From: Strongylocentrotus purpuratus
Taxonomy: Eukaryota > Echinodermata > Echinoidea > Camarodonta > Strongylocentrotidae
Direction of reading: 5' to 3'
Length of the DNA: 64,000 nt
NCBI RefSeq assembly: GCF_000002235.5
Contig: NW_022145615.1
Location: forward strand, 34,170,594-34,234,593
The notes beneath the pieces are model-generated. The model did no database searches, was not told the DNA's origin, and worked only from the letters and a program-made list of their open reading frames with translations. The position numbers and the translations under genes were made by a program. Positions within the stretch are counted from its first letter, which is position 1. Each line of letters begins with the position of its first letter. Shown here one piece after another: positions 45,401 through 52,933 of the stretch.

Positions 45401-46307
45401 GCTACATGTACATATATGTGTGCATTGCATGTTGTATAAGATAGCTGATGTGGAATATGGTAAGCTTATACAGTGAAACTTGTCTATAAAGACCATCCGA
45501 GGGAGACAAGAAAAGTGGTCTTTACAGGCAGGTGGTCTTTATGTACAGGTTCCTTTAGTACATGTTTCAATGAGAAACCTGGCATTTTTAAGGGAAACAA
45601 AAAAATGTAGTCTTTGTAGATAGGTGGTCACTAAAGCAGGTTTGACTGTATCTACAAACATTGCGTTTTATATAAAGTTTTCACTTCCATTCTCAACTGA
45701 GGTGTGGTAAATTGGTTACTAATAGGAAGAAATTTCCTGATTCCTTTGATCGCTATATGCCAAACTTGGCCAAAGCCAGGGTCTATGTTTGCCAAAAATT
45801 GTTTTTTCTACATGTACATGTGGCAAAGGTGATACACTCCTTACAAGTACATTGTAGGATTTCTAGAATATAACAGTGCGTCGCGTCGTAACTTTTATAT
45901 TTCATAAAAACTGTACATAATGTGTTCAAAATTGATTTGACAAAAGCAGTAATATGTCTATCAAGGACAGCAGATATTTTCTATTTGAAACCAATTATGA
46001 ACAATAGGCATTAATTTCTTTTACTTAAAATGGGGACATATTTGTGTTTATCATACCATTCTTATTGACTTTTTATATCAATATTTCATCATTATTCTTG
46101 TGGCAGGAGAGATTGTCCAAGTCTGACCTGGCCAGTACCTACATCCAGCAACTGACCTCAGAGGCCGTCGAGGCTAACCGTAAGGTGACCAGGCTAGCCC
46201 AGATCTGGCCCAAGATCTTCATTGGCATGGTCCACAAAGCCTTGCTGGACATGGCTGATCTAGAGACCTACCAACAAAGGGCACTGGAGCGCTTCAAGAA
46301 CAGCTGA
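14546..46307 (+). CDS. LRRC49: LRRC49, leucine-rich-repeat subunit of the tubulin polyglutamylase complex; 19 exons
   Basis: LRRC49 belongs to the TTLL1 tubulin polyglutamylase complex, which adds glutamate chains to tubulin in cilia, centrosomes and neurons. The joined frame is about 906 codons plus stop, with consistent phase at every junction; vertebrate forms are near 690. Residues 1 to about 256 are a poorly conserved Ser/His/Gln/Pro-rich extension. From SLPGVPVVYRTQEEKSLNPD (about 262) the match is strong: LLEGEDHLRLLNFQHN, SDS22-like leucine-rich repeats to about 450 (LDLYDNRIEAISGL, VLDLHGNRISKVENI, LNLAGNEITHV, LNLRRNKISTV), and GNPFCQEASY...QLDMKKIS. A charged EEERK...KKEEQKKRE helix, a low-complexity stretch, the block DGDTLHLYGSGSLDALDKNW (about 639) and a helical C-terminus ending FKNS follow. 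An in-frame TGA lies upstream of the start. The second ATG at 14582 has a better context (GGG before, G after) and could be the real start. Confidence 0.93.
14896..15909. mobile_element. 1.0-kb non-autonomous DNA transposon with TIRs and target-site duplication
   Basis: The ends are inverted: TAGGGTGTCTGATCG on the left and CGTTCAGACACCCTA on the right. They are flanked by the direct repeat ACTTTAT (14889-14895 and 15910-15916). No transposase frame is present. It contains a 96-bp hairpin (15442-15537). Terminal bases and duplication length (7 bp, or 8 with one shared T) would suit a hAT-type element, but the superfamily is not certain. It sits in LRRC49 intron 1, just downstream of the promoter. 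Confidence 0.8.
15442..15537. repeat. Near-perfect 47-bp-arm hairpin
   Basis: Arms 15442-15488 and 15491-15537 are complementary at 45 of 47 positions with a 2-nt loop. The arm begins AACCCGGAAGTG and ends TCGCGGAGA. Part of the sequence (AGTCAATGGCA, CGCGGAGACA) recurs at 15568-15590. Confidence 0.9.
16881..16894 (+). repeat. Poly-C tract
   Basis: Run of about 11 C just upstream of LRRC49 exon 2. Confidence 0.85.
16947..17036 (+). CDS. LRRC49: LRRC49 coding exon 2
   Basis: 30 codons, phase 0 in and out, between a tttttgaacag acceptor and a gtaagc donor. Codes VNSLGLQFSLK and ends APQPPH. Not conserved with vertebrates; supported by splice sites and open phase. Confidence 0.72.
18083..18358. 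repeat. 276-bp near-perfect palindrome made of minisatellite units
   Basis: The centre is at 18220/18221 with a 2-nt spacer. The left arm (18083-18219) is made of GAATGAGCAA units and the right arm (18222-18358) of their complement, in matching order. The rare variants GGGGCTCATTCC, TTGCTGATTCC and TTGCTATTTC sit at mirror positions. I see only one or two mismatches over about 137 bp. Confidence 0.9.
18359..18467 (+). repeat. 10/11-bp minisatellite, left block
   Basis: Units CTCATTCTTG (10) and TCATTCCTAGG (11) in a mixed series, continuing the right arm of the palindrome up to the hAT-like insertion. Confidence 0.92.
18468..18991. mobile_element. hAT-like MITE copy 1, inserted inside the minisatellite
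   Basis: Starts TAAGGCTGCGAC and ends GTGCACAGCCTTA, with an exact 8-bp target-site duplication ATTCCTAG (18460-18467 and 18992-18999) taken from a minisatellite unit. 524 bp with internal poly-A and A-rich tracts and a 'TTATTATTATTATTAAATC' core, but no transposase. Its interior shares long segments with copy 2. Confidence 0.9.
18992..19549 (+). repeat. 10/11-bp minisatellite, right block
   Basis: Continues the CTCATTCTTG / TCATTCCTAGG series after the insertion. Higher-order groups such as five TTGCTCATTC units followed by CACTCTTGCTCATTCCTAGG recur at about 19141, 19316 and 19406. Open frames here (repeating HSCSFLLIPRSFL) are repeat artefacts. Confidence 0.92.
20067..20502. mobile_element. 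hAT-like MITE copy 2
   Basis: Starts TAGGGCTGCGAC and ends GTGCACAGCCTTA, with an 8-bp target-site duplication GTTTGTGC (20059-20066 and 20503-20510). 436 bp, no transposase. It shares the GAATATTCGGCCGC block, the TTATTATT core and the GGTATGGTGGTGGC block with copy 1, 1.6 kb away in the same orientation. Confidence 0.9.
23434..23616 (+). repeat. GA-rich microsatellite
   Basis: GAGA and GACAGAGATA repeats, about 300 bp upstream of LRRC49 exon 3. Confidence 0.93.
23920..24045 (+). CDS. LRRC49: LRRC49 coding exon 3 with tandem splice choices
   Basis: Codes EDFQLTIQKIPTMPTAPYAF and ends DPDNVFD. The acceptor is a triple CAG (23911-23919), so zero to two extra Gln may be included. The donor can be gtattt after 24036 or gtaatt after 24045, which differ by three codons. 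All choices keep phase 0. Confidence 0.75.
24398..24471 (+). repeat. (GGA)n/(GA)n tract ending in poly-G
   Basis: GGAGGAGGA, then GAGAGA, then about 11 G, in LRRC49 intron 3. Confidence 0.93.
25316..25946. mobile_element. Foldback element with about 190-bp inverted arms and a SINE-like core
   Basis: Left end CACTGTCGCTCATAAAGTTG, right end the complement CAACTATATGAGCGACAGTG, flanked by TA on both sides (25314-25315, 25947-25948). The arms reach in to about 25505 and 25757. The TA site and the CACTGTCGCTCAT ends fit a Tc1/mariner-type MITE. The core has a tRNA-like head (GGTTCAGTGGCAAAGC... GGCCTCGTAAC) and the GGCATTAATCCTCATTAC word also found in the SINE at 3351-3575. No transposase. Confidence 0.82.
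26183..26345 (+). CDS. LRRC49: LRRC49 coding exon 4
   Basis: 163 nt, phase 0 in and phase 1 out at a gtatgt donor. Ser/Gln-rich: SEFRLGRDPGQSYRS, then HSSRRSSQPVSAESQQD. Confidence 0.8.
27322..27573 (+). CDS. LRRC49: LRRC49 coding exon 5 (His/Ser-rich, symmetric)
   Basis: 252 nt, phase 1 to phase 1, so it can be skipped without a frameshift. Far more GC-rich than the flanking introns. Contains the histidine-serine run SHSHSHPSHSHG and ends PTSYVP. The coding composition and clean splice sites support it; no vertebrate match was recognised. Confidence 0.8.
27782..27927. mobile_element. Short TIR MITE (GTTTCACAAA family), copy 1
   Basis: GGGGCATTTCACAAAACTTG at the left and GCTTTGTGAAACGGGCCCC at the right. 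The interior ACTTGTCATCAGTGACAAAT pairs with GATTTGTCACTGA. It matches copy 2 at 38755-38901 nearly base for base. Confidence 0.8.
30112..30290 (-). mobile_element. tRNA-derived SINE remnant
   Basis: On the minus strand the head has an A-box TGGTCGAGTGGAT and a B-box-like GGTTAAATTCCC with tRNA spacing. Shared words with the copy at 40416-40745 include GTAGATTAATGTCTT and AAAGGAC.TT.GT. The stems are too broken for a tRNA gene. Confidence 0.68.
30828..30860 (+). CDS. LRRC49: LRRC49 microexon 6 (33 nt, symmetric)
   Basis: Between gattgcttcag and gtagtg. Phase 1 to phase 1, coding DESPDEHEPSS. It is short, but both phases fit exons 5 and 7. Confidence 0.6.
32688..32738 (+). CDS. LRRC49: LRRC49 coding exon 7 (51 nt, symmetric)
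   Basis: Between cacattacag and gtactg, phase 1 to phase 1. Codes LGSPTQPTCAFRTFNS. Probably a cassette exon like exons 5 and 6. Confidence 0.6.
32985..33020 (+). repeat. Poly-G tract
   Basis: About 16 G followed by GGGTGGGGG, in LRRC49 intron 7. Confidence 0.9.
33975..34346. mobile_element. PIF/Harbinger-like MITE with perfect inverted ends
   Basis: The left end GGGCGCGTTCATGCTTGATT and right end AATCAAGCATGAACGCGCCC are exact inverted repeats for at least 24 bp, flanked by the 3-bp duplication TTA (33972-33974, 34347-34349). Three-base TTA/TAA duplications are typical of PIF/Harbinger. The interior is CpG-rich with ACGCTCATCGTAA repeats. No coding frame. Confidence 0.88.
34372..34506 (+). 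repeat. (CT)n/(CTCTGT)n microsatellite
   Basis: CTCTCTCTGT units in LRRC49 intron 7, next to the Harbinger-like MITE. Confidence 0.94.
36119..36224 (+). CDS. LRRC49: LRRC49 coding exon 8
   Basis: 106 nt, phase 1 in and phase 2 out at gttagt. Codes TESPSLPGVPVVYRTQEEKS and LNPDRLNLDR, matching the vertebrate SLSSFPILQRSSEEKI...SDRLSLER. It is followed by three decaying tandem copies of itself. Confidence 0.92.
36283..36385 (+). pseudogene. Duplicate copy 2 of LRRC49 exon 8
   Basis: Nearly identical to the 3' four-fifths of exon 8 and keeps the open frame (LPGVPVVYRTQEEKSLNPDR) and a gtcagt donor. The upstream DNA is GT-rich with no pyrimidine tract. The only AGs in the right phase run into a stop, so it probably cannot be spliced in. 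Confidence 0.8.
36439..36510 (+). pseudogene. Duplicate copy 3 of LRRC49 exon 8 (degenerate)
   Basis: Begins GACAGGGTGTTGTTCACTGA against GACCGAGTGTTGTTCACTGA in exon 8, then decays, with CTGGTGTTCCTG still alignable. Stops interrupt it. Confidence 0.7.
36576..36690 (+). pseudogene. Duplicate copy 4 of LRRC49 exon 8 (diverged, frame kept)
   Basis: Reads TESPSLPDFHVICSMQQHTS then LTPDRFKLGR, without gaps against exon 8 (TESPSLPGVPVVYRTQEEKS, LNPDRLNLDR). The donor position has become AAGGGC, so the GT is lost. The frame is conserved over 30 codons despite this. Confidence 0.75.
36776..36979 (+). CDS. LRRC49: LRRC49 coding exon 9 (first leucine-rich repeats)
   Basis: 204 nt, phase 2 to phase 2. 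Codes KLTQCPLLEGEDHLRLLNFQ, IFLDLYDNRIEAISGL and SLRVLMLGKNR, near-identical in pattern to the vertebrate protein. Confidence 0.97.
37087..37135 (+). pseudogene. Degenerate fragment of LRRC49 exon 9
   Basis: GAAAACCAGATAGAGGGCAT followed by ACATTGAATACC aligns with exon 9 GATAACAGGATAGAGGCCAT and GGTTGGACACC. A short, decayed copy. Confidence 0.55.
37185..37290 (+). pseudogene. Second degenerate copy of LRRC49 exon 9
   Basis: TATCTAGACGATTTCAGTGACAAC, CGCAGGGTTGGATACTGA and GCTTGGCAAGAAGAG follow the order and spacing of exon 9 (TTTCTAGACCTC, TCAGGGTTGGACACCATG, GCTTGGCAAGAACAG). Frame and donor are lost. Confidence 0.75.
37804..38014 (+). CDS. LRRC49: LRRC49 coding exon 10 (leucine-rich repeats)
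   Basis: 211 nt, phase 2 in and phase 0 out at gtgagt. Codes LDVLDLHGNRISKVENIDHL, LRVLNLAGNEITHVDSL and LTELNLRRNKISTV, three SDS22-type repeats. Confidence 0.97.
38755..38901. mobile_element. Short TIR MITE (GTTTCACAAA family), copy 2
   Basis: GGGGGCGTTTCACAAAACTT at the left and GGCTTTGTGAAAGACCCCC at the right. Same interior as copy 1. Ends 38 bp upstream of LRRC49 exon 11, so it contributes to the branch-point and acceptor region. Confidence 0.82.
38940..39001 (+). CDS. LRRC49: LRRC49 coding exon 11
   Basis: 62 nt, phase 0 in and phase 2 out. Codes TDVDTLPSLQRLFLSFNLIM, matching DVDNLPCLQHLFLSFNNI. Confidence 0.93.
39585..39671 (+). repeat. CT-rich tract directly upstream of LRRC49 exon 12
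   Basis: TCTCTTTCCCCCTCTCTC series ending 20 bp before the acceptor. It probably acts as an extended polypyrimidine tract. Confidence 0.85.
39691..39838 (+). CDS. LRRC49: LRRC49 coding exon 12 (end of LRR domain)
   Basis: 148 nt, phase 2 in and phase 0 out. Codes CLADSTSLIEVSLDGNPFCQ and LKQLDMKKIS, the capping region of the repeats. Confidence 0.96.
40288..40371 (+). CDS. LRRC49: LRRC49 coding exon 13
   Basis: 28 codons, phase 0 in and out. Charged helix EEERKVALTVVKKEEQKKRE, equivalent to the vertebrate EEERRMASVLAKKEEEKKRE. Confidence 0.95.
40416..40745 (-). mobile_element. tRNA-derived SINE, fairly complete
   Basis: On the minus strand it begins with a tRNA-like head (A-box TGGTCTAGTGGATAA, B-box GGGTTCAAATCCC). 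The body has AAGACATTAATCTACATTTG, and the tail (CTCCCTGGGGAG) ends in AAGTGCTATATAAATGTG. The same tail type occurs at 47370-47530. Confidence 0.78.
41122..41282 (+). CDS. LRRC49: LRRC49 coding exon 14
   Basis: 161 nt, phase 0 in and phase 2 out. EKRRLAIKNAARQWE matches EKKRLTINNVARQW. The glycine-rich linker PLYGGGEMGGGSG follows. Confidence 0.95.
41352..41660 (+). repeat. T-rich degenerate repeat with poly-A/poly-T
   Basis: Repeated TTCCCGATTTTTT-like units around a run of about 23 A next to long T runs, in LRRC49 intron 14. Confidence 0.75.
42384..42518 (+). CDS. LRRC49: LRRC49 coding exon 15 (Ser/Arg-rich linker)
   Basis: 135 nt, phase 2 to phase 2, symmetric. Codes SEGGSDRGHSVDLLDGRRSQ then RQRKLPTPDLLA. 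Low conservation; supported by phase and splice sites. Confidence 0.85.
42920..43090 (+). pseudogene. Decayed LINE reverse-transcriptase fragment
   Basis: Contains the reverse-transcriptase signature CGVPQGSILGPLLF. The expected continuation (F-L-I-Y-I-N-D-L) is in the next frame, so a frameshift separates them. This motif is typical of CR1/Jockey-type non-LTR elements. Only a short piece survives, in LRRC49 intron 15. Confidence 0.85.
43164..43190 (+). repeat. Poly-T tract
   Basis: About 26 consecutive T, followed by AGGGCG. Confidence 0.9.
43548..43752 (+). CDS. LRRC49: LRRC49 coding exon 16
   Basis: 205 nt, phase 2 in and phase 0 out. Codes ELDGDTLHLYGSGSLDALDK and NWGVQAAGSISTVSIKFVDF, a signature of the family. 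Confidence 0.97.
43903..44041. repeat. 30-bp inverted repeat around a tRNA-like 3' half
   Basis: The arms 43903-43932 (ending TTACACCCAGTA) and 44012-44041 (beginning TACTGGGTGTAA) pair at 29 of 30 positions. The 79-nt loop starts with GCAGGTTCAAGTCCCGC, a T-arm-like segment, and ends with the short palindrome GATTGATCAATC. Confidence 0.85.
44632..44817 (+). CDS. LRRC49: LRRC49 coding exon 17
   Basis: 62 codons, phase 0 in and out. Codes QLNALASLRRLDTLTI, GNPITSFVLWKQYLLFRLAH and KKINGQP, matching QFNALAQLRRIDQLTI and LWKYYVLFRLSH. Confidence 0.97.
45081..45332 (+). CDS. LRRC49: LRRC49 coding exon 18
   Basis: 84 codons, phase 0. The acceptor is the less common TTTTTGAG. Codes AEKYFGLLAKLTSEELSHSR and LQILLGDSRRR, matching AERLFGILAHVASSELPQYR. 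Confidence 0.95.
45471..45648. mobile_element. Short TA-flanked MITE
   Basis: Left end CAGTGAAACTTGTCTATAAA and right end AAAGCAGGTTTGACTG are imperfect inverted repeats flanked by TA. The interior repeats GTGGTCTTTA words. Consistent with a mariner-type MITE. Similar words appear near 52185-52240, a likely second degraded copy. Confidence 0.7.
46107..46307 (+). CDS. LRRC49: LRRC49 coding exon 19 and stop
   Basis: 66 codons plus TGA, phase 0. Codes YIQQLTSEAVEANRKVTRLA and WPKIFIGMVHKALLDMADLE, matching YIEDLVKEATEIN...LWPQMFIELVRDAV. Confidence 0.96.
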   Translation, partial: ERLSKSDLASTYIQQLTSEAVEANRKVTRLAQIWPKIFIGMVHKALLDMADLETYQQRALERFKNS

Positions 46308-47035
46308 TCAACAGCACATACATGCAAGATTATATGTGGGACTACATACTTACCTCTTTACTGGCTTTACTCAACTGATGGAACAAACGATGGGCTGCCA
46401 CTGTATACTTTTGTCACATGTACATGCACATTGTTTATGTACTGTATGGTCAGGGGTAACTTTTCAAATCATGCTTTGATATCAGCAAAGGAGATTTGAT
46501 TGGCCTATTCTATGTAAAAAATGTGCCCTGATGTTAGAAAAAGTGGTCAAATTGAATCCATCAACAACAATATGGTCATTTCGGTCACTCCCCCCCCCCC
46601 CCCCCCCCAAACAAATGACAAGTTCTATCAATTTTTGTCCATTTTGGGCAAAAACACTTTTTCTTTTATTTACAATGGTATCCTTAATTGACGTGTGGAT
46701 GTTGATGAAGCTTTATGTCAAGTGCATCAATTTGGTTACAAATGCTTGAAAAACTGTGATACTTATTGATGTACTTTTTTCCTTCTTTTTTCCCCCCATT
46801 TGTTGGGGTCATTTTGCAGAATAGGTTTGTAAACATAGCTTTTACAAAAGTGAAAATCCTACCAACTTATGATGTAAGGCAAATTTGTATAGTGAAATCG
46901 GTAAGAATATGCAATACAGAAGTTGTACGAAGTGTCGTTAATCAGTGTCCTGAAAGAATTCATGTTTCACTTGTATACACCATTACATCTACTGTTTTGA
47001 TACTGAAAATAAAACAATGCTGATTGATGTAGTGA
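46308..47035 (+). other. Probable LRRC49 3' UTR with candidate poly-A signal
   Basis: No open frame with coding character. The first clear AATAAA after the stop is at 47008-47013, followed by GT-rich DNA. Another AATAAA near 47357 could be used instead. A run of about 18 C lies at about 46590-46607. Confidence 0.5.
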
Positions 47036-47369
47036 ACGCTTTGTGCATTGCTAAGATTTGATTATGGCATATTTTGCAGTATGTTGCAACTGTTTAAAAT
47101 ACAACAACAGATCATAGTTTTGAAAAAGGGTACTTCTTTTGATTTGAATAGAAGTATCACCCTTTTATCATAGAGCCAGACATATTGTTATATGGATGCC
47201 CAAGGGCGCAAAATATATATCCCTTTTTGTATCTTGTGTTCTTGGCACCTGTTTGTGTCAGGTCCTGATTATATTTGAAGTGTACTCTGCAACTATGTGC
47301 CATTCAAGATCTTGATTGAAGTGAAGGTCTTTGAAGAGAAATCACCTTAAGTTTACAAATAAATAATAA

Positions 47370-47530
47370 TAATTATTTGGTTTTATATAGCGCCTATTAC
47401 CTTCTCTATTAAGCGCTTTACAGATATTATTACCCCGTTCATCGGATTCATTCACGCACCATGTGCATTTTATCCACTCCCTGGGGAGTAAATATACTCA
47501 CTACATGCATTATAAATGCATTGTGTACTA
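47370..47530 (-). mobile_element. SINE-tail remnant
   Basis: TTTATATAGCGCCTATTACC, AAGCGCTTTACAGATATTAT and CACTCCCTGGGGAG follow the order of the SINE at 40416-40745, but the tRNA-like head is missing. Confidence 0.65.
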
Positions 47531-48831
47531 GCCCAAAGTTTGAACATCCTATCTTTGTTCCTTTTTTAGTTATTGTAGTTTAGTCAGCTAGTTGATTAGA
47601 TTCTACATTCACAGTTTAACTCTGAATGTAGATGGATGTAAAGCATATGATGTACACTGAAAAATCTATTGCAATGCAGTTTGAAAATGTGATATTTGTA
47701 ATGTGGGGTGGAAAATATTCCTCTGCCTCAAGCTTTCAACCATCTGATCAAATGAGTACTGGGGTAATTTGTATTTGATTCTTATTAAATTTGTCTGTCA
47801 ATTGAAAAAGATTTGATATTTTACAATGAACATTCCAATATAATGTGTATACATGTTTATATATAGCAAAGTAATTAAAAGTTAATTCATTATTATGAAA
47901 ACCTGTGCAGGTACACATTCATGTAGTGTATACATGTGCATTCACAGGATTGAAATTGCAGCAATTCTGAATCTTCTAGAACACAGATGCCATCTAATAA
48001 ACTGTTATTGGAAAATTAAAAGTAGATGGTTGAAAAAGATAGATTAGTAAAACAAATGTTTACCGGTAATTACTTTTTGAAATTTACAGTTCATATTACC
48101 AAATCAAAATCTGGTTTAGATTTGCTTTCCACTTTTTCTTGTATATCTTGAAGTACAATTTTACTGTATTTGATTAAATAACTATCTCCTGTATCAAGAA
48201 ACCTCAAAATTATTTGATAGAAAATGCTTATGACTTTGAGCTGGAGATTGGGGTTTCCTTTCTCCCCTGAAGAGATTTTAGCTGTGAAATGTATTTTTTG
48301 GATGAATATTTATTGTTAAAGATCTCATTCCTTATTCTGATTTGAGCATATTGTTCAGTCAACTCTTATAAACAGATGTTAATGGTTGGTAATACTTGGT
48401 TGTTTTTTCACTGTAAATTTTCTCATCATTATATATTTTGTTTTAATATGTCACTATGTGCCAGTACATGCAATATTTCCTATTCCGTCCTGTTAGTTCT
48501 ACGCATATTATATTCAGTCTGACCCATTTCTTTGTATCGTTTCCTGTGTTATATATTTTGTGCATGTGGAAATATAGTACCAGCACTTGTACACTGGAAT
48601 GTCATATGAACTTATGATGCTATCAAGTTATAGAATTGGGTCTTTTTTCCCCTTTCAGTACCAGTACTTCTCTGTGCCTTTGTGTAGAATTTGTACAATG
48701 ATGTTTATGGTATCATTTATTACTGATTGAACTTTTTGTGTAGACCTATATGCCTTTGTATTTCTGTCTGAAATGTTAATATAGGAAAGGTTATTAATTA
48801 TCTTTGTCCCCCTCTCTTTCTGTTTTTCTTT

Positions 48832-48837
48832 TGTCTC

Positions 48838-48889
<52 letters not shown>

Positions 48890-49140
48890 TCTCTACCTCT
48901 CTCTGTCTCTCTCTGTCTGTCTGCCTCTCTGTCTGTCCATTTCTCCCTGCTACCATATACCCCCTTATCCCTATGTGTGGCAATCTTTGCTACTGTCATT
49001 ACATTTCTTTCTTTACTCCCTCCTATCTCATTGTCTGCCCCCTTCTCCCTCTTCTCCACCCCTCCTTCACTCCTTCCCTCCTTCTACTCTTCTCTCTTCT
49101 CCTACCCCCTCTCACTTTCTCTCTTGCTCTATCTATTTCT
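48832..49140 (+). repeat. CT-rich microsatellite region
   Basis: CTCTGTCTGTCTCTCT repeats, then a looser CT-rich stretch. It makes several false open frames. Confidence 0.92.
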
Positions 49141-49648
49141 CATCCTGGCTATCCATATTAAACACCTCTAATGGAGAAACCCGCTGACTTAAGTCAACTT
49201 TTGTAAGGGTTCCTACACAACAGGCAAGGTCACCATGCCATTGTTCTGAACCTTCTGACTTTCGGTCTAGAGCAAGACTGGGTTTATTATAAGTGCCCTC
49301 CTTTCGTGCTTTCATCATAGTTTGTCATTCTGGAAACACTTAATATATCTTGTTGTGTCTTGTAAGCTGCAAATCAAGGAATGCAAATATGGTATGTTAT
49401 GAAATAAATATGACTTGTGCCTCTCAATTTGATTGCCCAAAGTCGTCCCTTTTTTTCTTAAATTAGGTGTGTTCAATCAGTATGATAAGGAACCTCTGAA
49501 ACATTCCACAGAAATACAAACAATAATGAACTATTATGTAACGTATGATGAGATGTGAGGGTATGCAGAAAATGAGGTTAAAAAGCATAAGAAGCATGAT
49601 GCAATGGCACAAAACACTAAGAGGTGAACAGCGAATAAGGATGAAATA

Positions 49649-50236
49649 CACTCAGCAAAACAAAGGAAGTGGTCAACACTCGTTGTTCAGAATTTTCATG
49701 TAACCCATCAATAAAATATAATAAAATAAAGTACATATCAAATTAAAGAAAAAAGAATACTCTACCAACATCAATTAAGATCAAGTTTTGAACTTTAATG
49801 CCTGATGTTTAAAGGTCTTATTACAAAAATAGGGCATCTGGCCATTCAAATGTTGATGAGCATTGGAAGTATCCTATGGATCGTCCCAAGATCTTGGGTG
49901 GAAAGGAAAGGCATCTTGACCATGCTTGTCAGCAATATGTAGTCCTGAGATTAGACCAGTTCACATCCAATTTCCTCTCATAACATTCTTTGATTTCATA
50001 GTTGAACAAGAATATCTTACAGAACAGATGCACACGTTCATCAACATTTGAATGGCTACTTCCTTTATTTTTTCCATTTTCTTTCAGAGACTCATTTATT
50101 GTTAAATGGCTATGCTCACTCATGCATGGATTGCATGATTCCAATTCAAATAATCTTAAACTTTAAAGGGTTCATTTATGCTAATTTTGATATATGACAG
50201 ATAGGTTTACATTAAATAGTGTCCACCTTTTGAGTG
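49649..50236. mobile_element. 588-bp TA-flanked element with imperfect inverted ends
   Basis: Left CACTCAGCAAAACAAAGGAA and right CCACCTTTTGAGTG, flanked by TA (49647-49648, 50237-50238). An internal inverted pair GGCCATTCAAATGTTGATGA / TCATCAACATTTGAATGGC lies at about 49850 and 50039. No transposase. Mariner-type by its TA site; the ends are only partly complementary. Confidence 0.6.
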
Positions 50237-50599
50237 TAGTACAAGGCAGTAAAAACTGAAGGAAAGTAGATTTGTCATCCAAATAATAGTATTCTGTTGA
50301 CCATAGTACTGCTCTTCCATTGATCTGATATACATTCTACATGCATGTGACTGTAACTGTTTTTCCAATTGAAAACGGGGTTAACAAACCTCATATCTGG
50401 TCTGCATTTATCATTAGTCTCTATCGTAACGAGGTCGTGGCCTTCTGAAATGATAAACAGTATTTGCCAGTAATACCCTGTAGGAGGGAACAACACAATG
50501 ATAGTTGCATGGGATGTTTACAGATATTCTCATCAGAATTGTTATAATTGTATTGGTTCCATGAACATAACTATCACTTTCTTTTCAGCTGTATACCAG

Positions 50600-50788
<189 letters not shown>

Positions 50789-52933
50789 AGGAAAATATAC
50801 ATGTAGCTAATGCGTTAACTGAATGTCTGAACACAGTTACCATATTTTTTGTTAATTGTTTACATTTTATTTCCAGCCAGCAGAGAAACATGAGCTTCCA
50901 AATTGGAATCTCTTGTTCATCCCTGAAATGAAAATCATACTACATGAGTATACAGTCAGACCGCACCGCCCACAAATTCGCACGTACATATACAATTTGT
51001 ATGCTTGAAATCTGGGTCTTGTATACTGACAATTATTATGCTTCCTTAGTTACTATCTAAGTAATTTTCAGATATCCTGGATATTATGATAAAGCATGAT
51101 ATACATTACTTCTAAGAAGGGTGCCTTTAAAATTTGAGTAGTTGGACCCAAGATCTTGTCTAATTAATTACCAGGTCCCAATTTACTGTTGTCATTGGGT
51201 CAGGCAACCTTCAGAAAGAAACATGTAGTTGCTTTTTCATTTTTTCTTTTTTGTCTTCATAAGGACATTTTTTCTTCTTCTCTGTTTACATATACAGTAC
51301 TTAGTTACTAACTTACTATGTTAGTAAGGTTAACTAATGTACAAAATTCATATACTTGAAATGCCAGTATTCCACAATGTTGGTTTAAGTTGAAAGGGTG
51401 AAAACATAAGAAGGTGGAAATGTGATAACCTTTTTGTTTGCTTGTTTGTTACTTTGTTTGTCAGAGATTTTTCAGATTATTCCTGTAAGAGTGTCCTAGA
51501 TCCGCCACCATTGGGACCAAAACTGTAATGTTGTCTGAAGGAAGTTTATAAAAGGAAACACTTCAGGTCATTACTTGATTTACTTCTCTACAGGAGGCAA
51601 TATAACGGTAGCATGTGAAATACACACTGATGATTGAACTAATTAGGAAGCATTATCACAATTAACAAGAAGTTAAGCTGTATCATGACAGTAGATGAGA
51701 GAGAGCAGAAGAAAGAAGATGAAGAAAAAAAAAAGAAAAAAAAGAAAAGAACAAGAAGATGAAGAAGAAAAATGGGGAAAAGGAGGGGAATGAGGAAAAC
51801 TACATTAAGAAAGAAAGAAACAGGAAGCTGATGCATGCAGATAAAGAGAAGATAATCAAAAGCAAAACAAGAAAAGTGAATGACTTGAGAAGACACAGAA
51901 AGGGGCATAAAGTAATAGATTAACATGAAGAATTCATAGATAGCACAGATAAATATCACAAAGCATATTCTATTCATATCCACAAAATCTGCACTAATTT
52001 ATCATTTGAAATGAATTGGGTTGAAATAATTAATAATGCGTACCAATAATTCAATCCCCTGTATGCCAACTCTTTTGTGTCAGCTTTATAAAGTTATGAA
52101 TGGGGTCAGATTGCAGACTGTTTGTCCTGAAATGACCCACACTCACTTTCATCAAACAATCCGACCATTTTGAAAATACAATGAACCTGTTTTAGCGACC
52201 ACATGTATGAAAGAAGACCAAGTATCTATAAAGACCATATCATCTGTTCAGTGTTATGCAGAAGCCAGTATTAACTCTGTGTTAAATGATACCAGTTAAT
52301 ACCTTCCAGGCTCTCATGTAGATGCTATATTTCTTTCTCTAATTGGACAGTGATTCATAACTGAAACCAAAAACTTGTTCATATATGTCACCTGCTTACA
52401 AAGACCATATTTCATGTCTGCCTTTTGTCTACAGTTATCACTGTAGACAGGCACTTAATAACTATTAGGAGTTGGTTACAATGGACCATCATATCTATGC
52501 AAAATTTCCTTTGTTCATGAGTTTAACTTAAGATTATCAAGGTTATCAAAACATTAAGTAAATCTTGTAATATAAGAAAAATGGGTCATGACCGTGAACA
52601 TGGTATTGAATGCGTTATAGTATACCGGAACAATACAGTACTGATACCCAATAAAACACTGGTGCTGGTAGTACATTTGAGGTCCCGGCTGGCACATAAT
52701 ACCGCTCATAAAATGTCATGCTTATTCAAATGCAAAATTTCTTTCATCCGCTTGCAAATGAATTTATCAGTTTTACACAACACTTATAAAATCCCAGGCA
52801 CCTTTTAGCTAAAATATGAGACCATTTGACCTCACCAAATCCTTAACATGTCCATAGTGCATTGCAGTGCCTCAATATTGACTCAGGATGCCCATCATTT
52901 CCTCCCAAATTAGTACCGTTATCTGGTTCAGGG

